A stretch of DNA of 64,000 nt from Rhodococcus sp. W8901 (GTDB lineage Bacteria; Actinomycetota; Actinomycetes; Mycobacteriales; Mycobacteriaceae): contig NZ_CP054690.1 in assembly GCF_013348805.1 (NCBI RefSeq), forward strand, positions 4,712,001-4,776,000. The letters run 5' to 3'. Under the pieces are notes generated by a model. The model saw nothing but the letters and a program-made list of their open reading frames with translations. It had not been told where the DNA came from and searched no databases. Shown in pieces: positions 27,736 through 34,968 of this stretch (position 1 is the stretch's first letter; each line of letters begins with the position of its first letter). Made by a program: the position numbers and the translations under genes.

Positions 27736-27745
27736 AGACTACCGT
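27736..27745. promoter_or_regulatory. Overlapping divergent -10 elements of thiE and the thiO leader
   Basis: On the plus strand TACCGT (27740-27745) is followed by 7 nt and the thiE GTG at 27753. On the minus strand TAGTCT (27741 to 27736) lies about 19 nt before the riboswitch. The two hexamers share 2 bp, so RNA polymerase may not occupy both at once. The thiE box is better supported than the thiO one. Confidence 0.45.
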
Positions 27746-27752
27746 TCCAGGT

Positions 27753-28445
27753 GTGCATGCCTCCCAGTCCGTCAAGCGCCTGACGCCCCGCGAGCGACTC
27801 GCAGACGCGCGCCTCTATCTCTGCACCGACGCCCGCCGCGACAAGGGCGATCTGGCCCACTTCGTCGAAGCGGCACTCGCCGGCGGCGTCGACATCGTCC
27901 AGCTCCGCGACAAGGGCTCGGCGGGCGAACGCGAACTCGGGCCGATGGAGGTCAAGGAGGAGCTGGCCGCGCTCGCGGTGATCGGTGCCGCGGCCCGCCG
28001 GCACGGCGCGCTGCTCGCCGTCAACGACCGCGCCGACCTCGCGCTCGCCGCGGGCGCCGACGTCCTGCACCTGGGCCAGAACGACCTGCCGGTACACTAC
28101 GCGCGCCGGATCGTCGGCCCCGACGTCGTGATCGGACGCTCCACCAACAACCGCGCGCAGGCCAGCCTCGCCGCGATCGAAGAGGACGTCGACTACTTCT
28201 GCACCGGGCCGGTGTGGGCCACCCCCACCAAGCCGGGCCGGACGGCGTCCGGCATCGAACTGGTCCGCAGCACGGCCGACGCCGCTCCGACGCGGCCGTG
28301 GTTCGCCATCGGCGGCGTCGACCAGGAGCGGCTGCCGCAGATCCTCGAAGCCGGCGCCACCCGGATCGTCGTCGTGCGCGCCATCACTGCCGCCGACGAC
28401 CCGGAGGCCGCCGCGCGGGCGCTGTCCGACGCGCTGCGCGGCTGA
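27753..28445 (+). CDS. thiE: Thiamine-phosphate synthase
   Basis: This 230-residue TIM-barrel enzyme joins HMP-PP and thiazole phosphate. [37 protein letters not shown] (usual GxSTH region) and [15 protein letters not shown] are the family motifs. GTG 27753 follows a TACCGT box by 7 nt. The gene lies outside the TPP riboswitch, so it is not directly under that control. Its stop lies in a hairpin shared with the convergent lipoprotein gene. Confidence 0.93.
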   Translation: MHASQSVKRLTPRERLADARLYLCTDARRDKGDLAHFVEAALAGGVDIVQLRDKGSAGERELGPMEVKEELAALAVIGAAARRHGALLAVNDRADLALAAGADVLHLGQNDLPVHYARRIVGPDVVIGRSTNNRAQASLAAIEEDVDYFCTGPVWATPTKPGRTASGIELVRSTADAAPTRPWFAIGGVDQERLPQILEAGATRIVVVRAITAADDPEAAARALSDALRG

Positions 28446-28469
28446 CCACCGCTCGGCGCCTCGGTCAGC
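28441..28469. terminator. Bidirectional hairpin at the thiE/lipoprotein junction
   Basis: GCTGACC and GGTCAGC pair across 15 nt, and the arms contain the stop codons of both convergent genes. The compact placement suggests a shared terminator. Confidence 0.5.
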
Positions 28470-28908
28470 AGGTTCCGGAGACGGCGCCGTCGACCGAGTC
28501 CTCGATCATTGCGCGGCTCGCCTCGGGCATGTCCTCCCAGGTGGCGGTACTCGGGTCGAGCGGCGGCGCGCCCACCGCTTCGGCCTGCATGTTGTAGGAG
28601 GCGACCCAGACGGCCGAGTTCGCCTTCAGCTGATCGAGGAACGCCTGCCCCTGGGCCGCACGGTCGAACGACTCGCCAGTCCCCTTCGCCTGGGCCTCGG
28701 AACTGTCGAGGAAGGCGGTCACCTGGCTGCACATCTCCTTGACCGCGGCGTCGAGCGCGGCAGAGTCGTCCTGAGCGGCCGTCCCCTGCACGGAGGTGGT
28801 CGCCGACGGGCCGGACGCGGAGGTCTCCTCGCTGTCACTGCAACCCGTCAGGAGCAGCAGTGCGGCGGGGACGAGGGCGATCACATGTCGAATACGCATG
28901 CCCGACAT
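28465..28908 (-). CDS. Small secreted lipoprotein
   Basis: This 147-residue protein has a lipoprotein signal, VIALVPAALLLLTGC, with Cys about residue 23. A Ser/Thr/Ala-rich linker leads to a helical domain with two Cys (KEMCSQVTAFL and the terminal VSGTC) that may form a disulphide. I do not recognise the family. It starts 8 nt after the GT87 mannosyltransferase gene and is likely co-transcribed. ATG 28899 is an alternative start. Confidence 0.75.
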   Translation of the reverse strand: MSGMRIRHVIALVPAALLLLTGCSDSEETSASGPSATTSVQGTAAQDDSAALDAAVKEMCSQVTAFLDSSEAQAKGTGESFDRAAQGQAFLDQLKANSAVWVASYNMQAEAVGAPPLDPSTATWEDMPEASRAMIEDSVDGAVSGTC

Positions 28909-28915
28909 GGTGACA

Positions 28916-30175
28916 CTATGTCCGGTTCGCATCGGCGGCCGGTACCTGGTCGTGCACTCCGTCGGGTGTGCATCGGGCCGCGACAATGCCGGCCCCGATC
29001 AACACTCCGACGTAGAGGAGGATGTAGATGTTCATCAGGACGTCGGCGACGGTCCACCACGGCGGGAACAGGAACAGCCCCACCACCACGACGTACTCGT
29101 CCCACCGGTAGGGCCAGGCCCCGGTCGCGACCGCGATCACGAGCGCCGCGAGCCACCACCACCAGTTCGTCAGTGCCCGGTGCACGATGTAGACGAGCAG
29201 CGGCACGAACCACACCCAGTGGTGGCTCCACGAGAAGGGCGAGACTGCCGCGGCGCTCAGCCCTGCGACCGTGACCGCGAGGAGATGCTCGCCGCCGCGG
29301 TGCAGACGCAGCACGATCCACATGCTGACCACCACGACGATCGCCGCGAGCACCACCCACAGCACCGTCGGCGCGGGCTTCCCGGTCAGGTGCGCGATCA
29401 CGCCGCGGATCGACTGGTTCGACGGGTGCTCGTCCTGCGCGATGCGGGTGGACTCGAAGAACGTCTTGGTCCAGTACTGCCACGAATCGTTCGGGAGCAC
29501 CAGCCAACTCGCGCCGATGGTGGCCGCGATGGTCCCCACGGCCACGGCCGCGGCCCGCCACTGCCTCAGCACCAGGTAGTAGAGGACGAAGTACGCCGGC
29601 GTCAGCTTGATCCCGGCGGCGATACCGACACCGACACCCTTGAGCTTGCTGTTCTCGCCGCGCGAGACGTCCCACAGCACCAACGCCATCAGGACCAGGT
29701 TGATCTGGCCGTAGAACAGCGTCGTGCGAACTGGTTCGAGGAACGTACACGCCACCGCCAGCAGCGCCGAGACACCCACCAGGTACGGCGTGATCCGATA
29801 CCCGAGCATCCGCCAGCACAGCGCGACGATGGCAACCAGCAGGACTAGGTTGGCCCCCATCCAGATGTACTTGTCGATCCCGCCCGGCAACAGTCCGAAC
29901 GGGATGAACATCAGCGTCGAGAACGGCGTGTACGTGTAGAGCAGGCCGTGGATCACCGGTTCGGTGTAGAGCGGCAGATCCTCCATGACGTGCCGCGCGC
30001 CGTCGCGGTAGACGTCCAGGTCGGCTCCGCCGGCGAAGATTCCGATCGTCGGCATCCACGGACGCACGGTCGTGAACACCAACACCACCGACGCGATCGC
30101 CCACAGGACGAGCACCGCGAGATGGCCCCGCCGACGCGGTAGTTCACCTGCCTCGGGCCCCATTCTCCGCAACAC
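28916..30175 (-). CDS. GT87 polyprenol-phosphate-mannose-dependent mannosyltransferase
   Basis: This 419-residue integral membrane glycosyltransferase (DUF2029/GT87, the PimE family) has about 12 helices. The first outer loop after helix 1 contains GGADLDVYRDGARH with the catalytic Asp position of GT-C enzymes, followed by LYTYTPFSTLMF. Family members extend phosphatidylinositol mannosides or lipoarabinomannan with alpha-1,2-mannose. Which glycan is modified here cannot be told. GTG 30175 has GAGGGGG 8 nt upstream; ATG 30163 is possible. Confidence 0.85.
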   Translation of the reverse strand: MLRRMGPEAGELPRRRGHLAVLVLWAIASVVLVFTTVRPWMPTIGIFAGGADLDVYRDGARHVMEDLPLYTEPVIHGLLYTYTPFSTLMFIPFGLLPGGIDKYIWMGANLVLLVAIVALCWRMLGYRITPYLVGVSALLAVACTFLEPVRTTLFYGQINLVLMALVLWDVSRGENSKLKGVGVGIAAGIKLTPAYFVLYYLVLRQWRAAAVAVGTIAATIGASWLVLPNDSWQYWTKTFFESTRIAQDEHPSNQSIRGVIAHLTGKPAPTVLWVVLAAIVVVVSMWIVLRLHRGGEHLLAVTVAGLSAAAVSPFSWSHHWVWFVPLLVYIVHRALTNWWWWLAALVIAVATGAWPYRWDEYVVVVGLFLFPPWWTVADVLMNIYILLYVGVLIGAGIVAARCTPDGVHDQVPAADANRT

Positions 30176-30369
30176 CCGCCTGGCCCCCTCACCGATCTGC
30201 CCGGATTGATCTACATACCAAGCCTAAGCAATGAAGCGTCTCGATCCCGCATCCGTTCTTACCGGCCACCCCCTCCCCTGAGAGGTCGCCACGGCCGTTC
30301 GGCCACGTTACCCGCCGCACGGCGCCGCTGATCGATACACTCGCCCGAACTACACGAAAGGGCCGGAAC

Positions 30370-30759
30370 ATGATTCGCCTTCTGATCAGGTGTGCGTTCT
30401 TCCTGGGCTCGGCCGCGGTCGGGATCCTGGCCGCCGTGTGGTTGCTGCCCGAGGTGTCGGTCAGCGCCGCCGGGTTCGTGACCGCCGTCGTGATCTTCGC
30501 GATCGCGCAGAGCGTGCTGTCACCGTTCATCACGAAGATCGCGGCCAAGAATGCACCCGCATTCCTGGGCGGGATCGGACTGGTGTCGACCTTCGTCGCC
30601 CTGGTGATCGCGTCCGCCTTCGGCGGCCTGTCGATCTCCGGTTGGCGCACGTGGGTTCTCGCGACGCTCGTCGTGTGGCTGGTGACCGCTCTCACCACGC
30701 TCGTTCTGCCGCTGGTCTTCCTCCGCAACCGGCGGGAAGAGAAGAAGGCCGAGGGCTGA
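30370..30759 (+). CDS. Holin-4-like small membrane protein
   Basis: This 129-residue protein has four helices, with the phage_holin_4_2/YvlD-like pattern (LLIRCAFFLGSAAVGILAA, VLSPFITKIAAKNA, TALTTLVLPLVFLRNRR). Despite the name the family is chromosomal and not necessarily lytic. AAAGGG lies 7 nt before the ATG. No phage genes surround it. It runs towards the convergent HxlR gene with only 9 bp between. Confidence 0.75.
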   Translation: MIRLLIRCAFFLGSAAVGILAAVWLLPEVSVSAAGFVTAVVIFAIAQSVLSPFITKIAAKNAPAFLGGIGLVSTFVALVIASAFGGLSISGWRTWVLATLVVWLVTALTTLVLPLVFLRNRREEKKAEG

Positions 30760-30768
30760 CGCCCCGCC

Positions 30769-31290
30769 CTACCGCTCCCCGTCCCGTCCCATCGCCCTCC
30801 GCGCCTGTTCGGCGGTGACGTTCGGGACCACCCGCAGCTCGCCCAGTGGGACCCGACGACCGGATTCGCTGCGCACCTCGACGTGGACGGGTTCGCCGGA
30901 GGTGTCGTCCGCGAGGTCCAGCGGCCCACCGCGCTCGCCCTGCAGGTACTTGTCCCCCCACTGCATCAGCGCCAGCACAGCGGGCATCACATCCCGCCCC
31001 TTCTCGGTCAGGACGTACTCGTGCCGGGTGCGCTGCCCCGGCTCCTTGTAGGGCTGCCGCTCGAACAGTCCCTCGGCGGTGAGTTCCCGCAACCGTGCGG
31101 CCGCCACCGCCTCGGTGATCCCGACACGTTCCGCGAAGTGGTCGAAACGGGTTGTGCCGTAGTACGCCTCGCGCAAGATCAGCATCGCCGAGCGCGTACC
31201 GATCACGTCCATCGCCTTCGCGATCGAACACTGCGTGGCCCGCCACGCGTCGCGGTCCGCGAGAAACCCGTCGAGCCGTGCCGTCTCCAT
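30769..31290 (-). CDS. HxlR-family transcriptional regulator
   Basis: This 173-residue protein has a winged helix in the N-terminal 110 residues with the HxlR pattern: CSIAKAMDVIGTRSAMLILR, RFDHFAERVGITEAVAAARL, EYVLTEKGRDVMPAV. The C-terminal ~60 residues are variable, possibly a ligand region. It is divergent from the MFS transporter; inverted and direct repeats fill the 58-bp gap, so it likely represses both itself and the exporter. Confidence 0.88.
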   Translation of the reverse strand: METARLDGFLADRDAWRATQCSIAKAMDVIGTRSAMLILREAYYGTTRFDHFAERVGITEAVAAARLRELTAEGLFERQPYKEPGQRTRHEYVLTEKGRDVMPAVLALMQWGDKYLQGERGGPLDLADDTSGEPVHVEVRSESGRRVPLGELRVVPNVTAEQARRAMGRDGER

Positions 31291-31302
31291 GCACCCAGAT
31301 TA

Positions 31303-31352
31303 CTCCCTGGCTTGCTAAATCCATAGCCAGGGTCCACACTCCCTGACTATGC
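31303..31352. promoter_or_regulatory. Putative HxlR operator
   Basis: CCCTGGC (31305-31311) and GCCAGGG (31326-31332) form an inverted repeat. ACTCCCTGGCTTGC (31303) is echoed as ACTCCCTGACTATGC (31338) overlapping the MFS start codon. Three half-sites in a 58-bp divergent gap fit binding of HxlR dimers. Confidence 0.55.
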
Positions 31353-32737
31353 AAAACAAAAGTCAGAATCCGGGTGCGCTCATCGCCATCCTGTCCGGGG
31401 CGCCGTTCGTCGCGGCCCTGGACCTGTTCGTCGTCAACGTCGCCCTCGACGACATCGCCACCGACTTCGCCGGCACATCGCTCTCCCAGCTGAGCTGGGT
31501 CCTCAGCGCCTACGCGATCGTCTACGCGGCCCTGCTGATCCCGGCCGGCCGCTGGGCCGACCGCGTCGGACGCCGACGCGCGTTCCTGGCAGGCCTGGCG
31601 CTGTTCACGATCGCGAGCGCCGCGTGCGCCCTGGCCCCGTCACTGTGGCTGCTCGTCCTGTTCCGCCTGGCGCAGGCCGCGGGCGCCGCCGCGCTCACCC
31701 CTGCCAGCCTGGGCCTGCTCATCGCGGCCCTGCCCGATGCCCGACGCGCGCTCGGGGTGCGCCTGTGGGCCGCGACCGGCGCCGCCGCGTCGGCCCTCGG
31801 CCCCGTACTCGGCGGACTGCTGGTGTCCGCGTCGTGGCGCTGGATCTTCCTGATCAACGTGCCGATCGGCGTGGTGCTGCTGTGGGCGGCCGCGCGCATC
31901 GTGCCCGAGTCCCGCGATCCGCACCCCACCGATGTCGACCTTCCCGGCGCGGGTCTGCTTGCGGTCGGTCTCGGCGCGGTGTCGCTGGCGTTGGTGCAGG
32001 GCCCCGACTGGGGATGGACACACGCCGGCACGCTGGCCGCCGCCGCCGTCGGGGTCCTCGCGCTGGCCTGGTTCGCTCGGCGCACGGTGCGTCACCGCAA
32101 TCCGTTGGTCGACCCGGCGTTGCTGCGGGTGCGCCCGTTCGCGTGGTCCAACGTCACCGCGGTCGCGTTCAGCGCGTCGTTCGCCGCCGGCCTGCTCGCG
32201 AACATCCTGTGGATGCAGACCGAGTGGGGCTACTCGGCACTGCGCACCGGTCTCGCGGTGGCGCCCGGCCCGCTGCTGGTCCCGGTCTTCGCGATCGTCG
32301 GCCAGGTCCTCGGCCGGCGCCTGCCATCCGGCGTCGTCGCCGGTCTCGGCAGTGCACTGTGGGGCGCCGGCACCGTGCTCATCCTCGCGAGCGTCCACAC
32401 CGAACCGAACTACGCGACGGGCCTGCTTCCCGGGTGGCTGATCGCCGGCGCCGGTGTCGGACTCGCCCTGCCGACGATTCTCTCGACCGCCACCGCGACG
32501 CTGCCGCCCGCCCAGGGCGCCACCGGCAGCGCGGTCGTCAATACCAGCCGCCAACTCGGCAGCGTCCTGGGTATCGCAATCCTCGTCGCCGTTCTCGCGG
32601 CGTCCGACTTCACCGCCGCGTGGTGGACCATCGCCGCCCTCGCCGCGCTCGGGGCCGTCACCGCGCTCGCGATGTCGCCCCGGCCGACCGCACAGATTCC
32701 CCCGCAAACCGTTACCGCACAGGAGTTCTCGTCATGA
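31349..32737 (+). CDS. MFS drug exporter, DHA2/EmrB type
   Basis: This 462-residue protein has about 14 helices, the DHA2 number. Motif A is LIPAGRWADRVGRRRAF and motif C is in ALGPVLGGLLVSASWRWIFL. The family exports drugs or metabolites with protons. The start codon lies inside the operator-like repeat. The 3' end overlaps the thioesterase-like gene by 4 nt, so the two are co-translated, which suggests an acyl or aromatic metabolite rather than a general drug. Confidence 0.88.
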   Translation: MQNKSQNPGALIAILSGAPFVAALDLFVVNVALDDIATDFAGTSLSQLSWVLSAYAIVYAALLIPAGRWADRVGRRRAFLAGLALFTIASAACALAPSLWLLVLFRLAQAAGAAALTPASLGLLIAALPDARRALGVRLWAATGAAASALGPVLGGLLVSASWRWIFLINVPIGVVLLWAAARIVPESRDPHPTDVDLPGAGLLAVGLGAVSLALVQGPDWGWTHAGTLAAAAVGVLALAWFARRTVRHRNPLVDPALLRVRPFAWSNVTAVAFSASFAAGLLANILWMQTEWGYSALRTGLAVAPGPLLVPVFAIVGQVLGRRLPSGVVAGLGSALWGAGTVLILASVHTEPNYATGLLPGWLIAGAGVGLALPTILSTATATLPPAQGATGSAVVNTSRQLGSVLGIAILVAVLAASDFTAAWWTIAALAALGAVTALAMSPRPTAQIPPQTVTAQEFSS

Positions 32738-33480
32738 CTACGACCTTCGATCCTTTCCCCACCCGATTCGACGACACCTGGCGCGCTTTCGACGGCATCC
32801 ACGGCGGCATGGTGCTCGCGGCGATGCTGCGGGCCGCTTCCGTCGAGACCGGCGCCGTCCCCGCCGCCGCCACCGCGCACTTCTACGCCCCGGTGCGCCC
32901 CGGCCCGATCGACATGACGGTGCAGCGAGGACCGGCAGGCCGGTCACCGGGCGTGCAGGTGCGCGCCGGCACCGCCGCGACGGCACTGGTCCGTCTGTCG
33001 CGAGGTGCTGCTGCTGCCGCCCGGCACGCACCGTCGATAGAGACGGTCGTCGACCCGGACAGTCTTGCGGGACTGGATATCCCGATCGACTTCGTGCCTT
33101 TCTCGCAGCACCTCGACATCCGTCCGATCAACGCCGCACGTCCCTTCGCGGGCGGACCGGACCCGAAGTTCGACGTGTGGATCCGGCTGCGCCCGGGGTT
33201 GGAGTTCACCGGTGTCGAGCGCGCCGCGATCCTGCTCGACGCGCTTCCTCCGGGACTGTTCGCGATACGCACTGCGCCGGCACCGATCCCGACCGTCGAG
33301 TTGACGGCGCACTTCGCTCCCGCCGCCGGGTCTGCCACCGGACCGTGGCATCGACTGCGCCACCGCACGGTGTGGTGGACATCCGACGAGTGCGTCGACG
33401 AAACCGAACTGTTCACCACCGACGGCGAACTCGCCGCCCAGGCGCGACAGCTCCGCCGCATTCTGGACACCTCACGGTGA
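32734..33480 (+). CDS. Acyl-CoA thioesterase-like protein (TesB/4HBT_3 fold)
   Basis: This 248-residue protein is a double hot-dog in layout: an N-terminal half starting FDGIHGGMVLAAMLRA (the GIHGG helix is typical of 4HBT thioesterases) and a C-terminal half with VWIRLRPGLE and a dimer strand. It would hydrolyse acyl-CoA thioesters. ATG overlaps the MFS stop as ATGA and has AGGAG upstream. The pairing with an exporter and an HxlR regulator suggests a detoxification or export unit for an acyl compound. Confidence 0.75.
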   Translation: MTTTFDPFPTRFDDTWRAFDGIHGGMVLAAMLRAASVETGAVPAAATAHFYAPVRPGPIDMTVQRGPAGRSPGVQVRAGTAATALVRLSRGAAAAARHAPSIETVVDPDSLAGLDIPIDFVPFSQHLDIRPINAARPFAGGPDPKFDVWIRLRPGLEFTGVERAAILLDALPPGLFAIRTAPAPIPTVELTAHFAPAAGSATGPWHRLRHRTVWWTSDECVDETELFTTDGELAAQARQLRRILDTSR

Positions 33481-33567
33481 TGCGCAGCTCACACCCGAAC
33501 CTTGTGGCACGAGCGTGCCGCAGCGGGCAGAGTCGAGGGTGAAGGCTCACCGAGGATCGGAGCAGAC

Positions 33568-33978
33568 ATGCAGGACCGGACAAACCCCGTCGCCGCTCTC
33601 ACCGAACAGGACGCGCTGGACCTGTTGTCCACCGAACGCCTCGGTCGGCTCATCCTCGTCACCGACGACCGGCCGGATGTTTACCCGGTCAACTACGTGG
33701 TGCACGACGGCAAGATCTACTTCCGTACCGCCGAGGGCGACAAGCTCACCGAGCTCACACTCAAGCCGATGACCACGTTCCAGGTCGATCACGCCGACGC
33801 GACGTCGGCGTGGAGCATCGTGGTCCACGGCATCGCGCGCACCCTCGTGCGGTTCGACGAGATCAACGCCGCCGAGGAGTTCGCTCTGCAGTCTTGGGTG
33901 CCGACCGCGAAGTACAACTTCGTCGAGATCCGTCCGACGGAGATCCACGGCCGCCGCTTCGTGCTCGACCGGGGTTAG
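33568..33978 (+). CDS. PPOX-fold flavin/F420-binding protein
   Basis: This 136-residue split-barrel protein of the pyridoxamine 5'-phosphate oxidase-like group (Pyridox_ox_2) has ERLGRLILVTDDRPDVYPVN and YFRTAEGDKL at the N-terminal strands, and VHGIARTLV later. Such proteins bind FMN, F420 or haem, and the cofactor is not determined here. ATG 33568 has GGAG 6-7 nt upstream. It stands alone. Confidence 0.82.
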   Translation: MQDRTNPVAALTEQDALDLLSTERLGRLILVTDDRPDVYPVNYVVHDGKIYFRTAEGDKLTELTLKPMTTFQVDHADATSAWSIVVHGIARTLVRFDEINAAEEFALQSWVPTAKYNFVEIRPTEIHGRRFVLDRG

Positions 33979-34110
33979 CTTGCTGGGTCCCGGATCGAGA
34001 GACGCCGAAAGGCGACTACCGACCGTGACACCGCCGTCACTGGATCGTCGACGGGAACATCGTCAGCGCTCCGGTGAAGTTCGCCGTTCTCGAAGCCCTG
34101 CCGCGCAGGG

Positions 34111-34848
34111 TCAGAACGGGACAGCCGTGACCACAACGTTCTCGAGATAGGTACCGTGCCCGTTGGAGTCCTTGACGACCTCTCCCCCGCACGTCACCAG
34201 GTGCAGTTCCCTCGGACCACCCGCTCCCTGGAACGCCCACTCTGGCAACGCCTGCTTGACGAACCGCTCCATCCGGGTGATCTTCCAACGGGTGACCACA
34301 CCCTCCTTCGTCAGGTAGACGGCGTCACCCGGGTAGAGGGTGTGCATCCAATACAGTGCTCCCTCACCCTGATTCGCGTTGTCCACATGCCCGGCCACCA
34401 GGATCCCGCCGTCCGGCGCGGTTATCGGCGCCGACCCGGTCCAGTACGTCACCTGACTCACCTCGCGCGGCAACAACAGACTCCCGTCCGACGCCAAGCC
34501 CAGCGGATCCAACGCGGTCTCCACCCCGATCGCCGGGATCACCAGATGGTTGTCCGGCAGCGGACCGACCGGAACCTGCGGCCGACCCGCGGGGTTCGCC
34601 GATGCCGGACCCGGCTTGTGTGCCATGCTGCCGGCGCCGATCGCCGGCGCCGCACCGTCGACAGGGTCCGCCACACCGTCAGGTGACAGATCGAACGTCA
34701 ATTCCGGCACCGGCGCGGCCGATGCCGACTCGGGCTGCATCCCCCGAAAAACCAGCAGACCACCGCCGATGAGCAGTACCAACGCGATCACAATCATCGC
34801 GACCGAACCGGTCCGACCCGACTCTCTTTGTGCGGTATGTCTGCTCAC
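34111..34848 (-). CDS. Sortase-family transpeptidase with atypical active site
   Basis: This 245-residue membrane-anchored protein has one N-terminal helix (VAMIVIALVLLIGGGLLVF), a Pro/Ala-rich linker and a class E/F-like sortase barrel from about residue 95. The catalytic His is in ILVAGHVD (His154) and the Cys in LHLVTCGG (Cys220). The third conserved residue, an Arg in the strand after the Cys (usually YR-N-V-V), seems replaced: the sequence here is HGTYLENVVV, with Leu235. The GTG start has GGAGGGA 7 nt upstream. It lies 120 bp downstream of a large surface adhesin on the same strand, its obvious partner. Confidence 0.85.
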   Translation of the reverse strand: MSRHTAQRESGRTGSVAMIVIALVLLIGGGLLVFRGMQPESASAAPVPELTFDLSPDGVADPVDGAAPAIGAGSMAHKPGPASANPAGRPQVPVGPLPDNHLVIPAIGVETALDPLGLASDGSLLLPREVSQVTYWTGSAPITAPDGGILVAGHVDNANQGEGALYWMHTLYPGDAVYLTKEGVVTRWKITRMERFVKQALPEWAFQGAGGPRELHLVTCGGEVVKDSNGHGTYLENVVVTAVPF

Positions 34849-34874
34849 GATGGAATCCCTCCGGTCACAAAGAG

Positions 34875-34886
34875 TTTGGCGGACAA
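34875..34886 (-). promoter_or_regulatory. 12-mer shared with the adhesin upstream region
   Basis: TTTGGCGGACAA (minus strand TTGTCCGCCAAA) lies 27 nt upstream of the sortase start. The identical 12-mer, in the same orientation, occurs at 37773-37784 upstream of the adhesin. It may be a common regulator site or part of a promoter. Confidence 0.4.
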
Positions 34887-34890
34887 CCGA

Positions 34891-34921
34891 GTGGCCCGAG
34901 ACGGTTCACGTCCCGGGCCAC
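34891..34921 (-). terminator. Hairpin between adhesin and sortase genes
   Basis: GTGGCCCG and CGGGCCAC form an 8-bp stem around 15 nt, 48 nt after the adhesin stop. It may weaken read-through so that sortase is made in lower amount than its substrate. Confidence 0.45.
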
Positions 34922-34968
34922 CCGATCACTCATCAGAGCGCGTCACATGTGTTCTGTGACATCACTCG

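Noticed and set aside
30370-30759. Prophage holin
   Set aside because: The family name is misleading. No endolysin or other phage gene is nearby, and such four-helix proteins are ordinary chromosomal genes.
33979-34110. Possible short gene between the PPOX protein and the sortase
   Set aside because: A few codons read WIVDGNIVSAPVKFAVLE, but there is no start, and the stretch is too short to support.
34942-34960. GTCACA-N7-TGTGAC as a CRP/Cmr-type cAMP site
   Set aside because: The half-sites are in the wrong order for the TGTGA-N6-TCACA consensus, and the position is at the 3' end of the adhesin gene.
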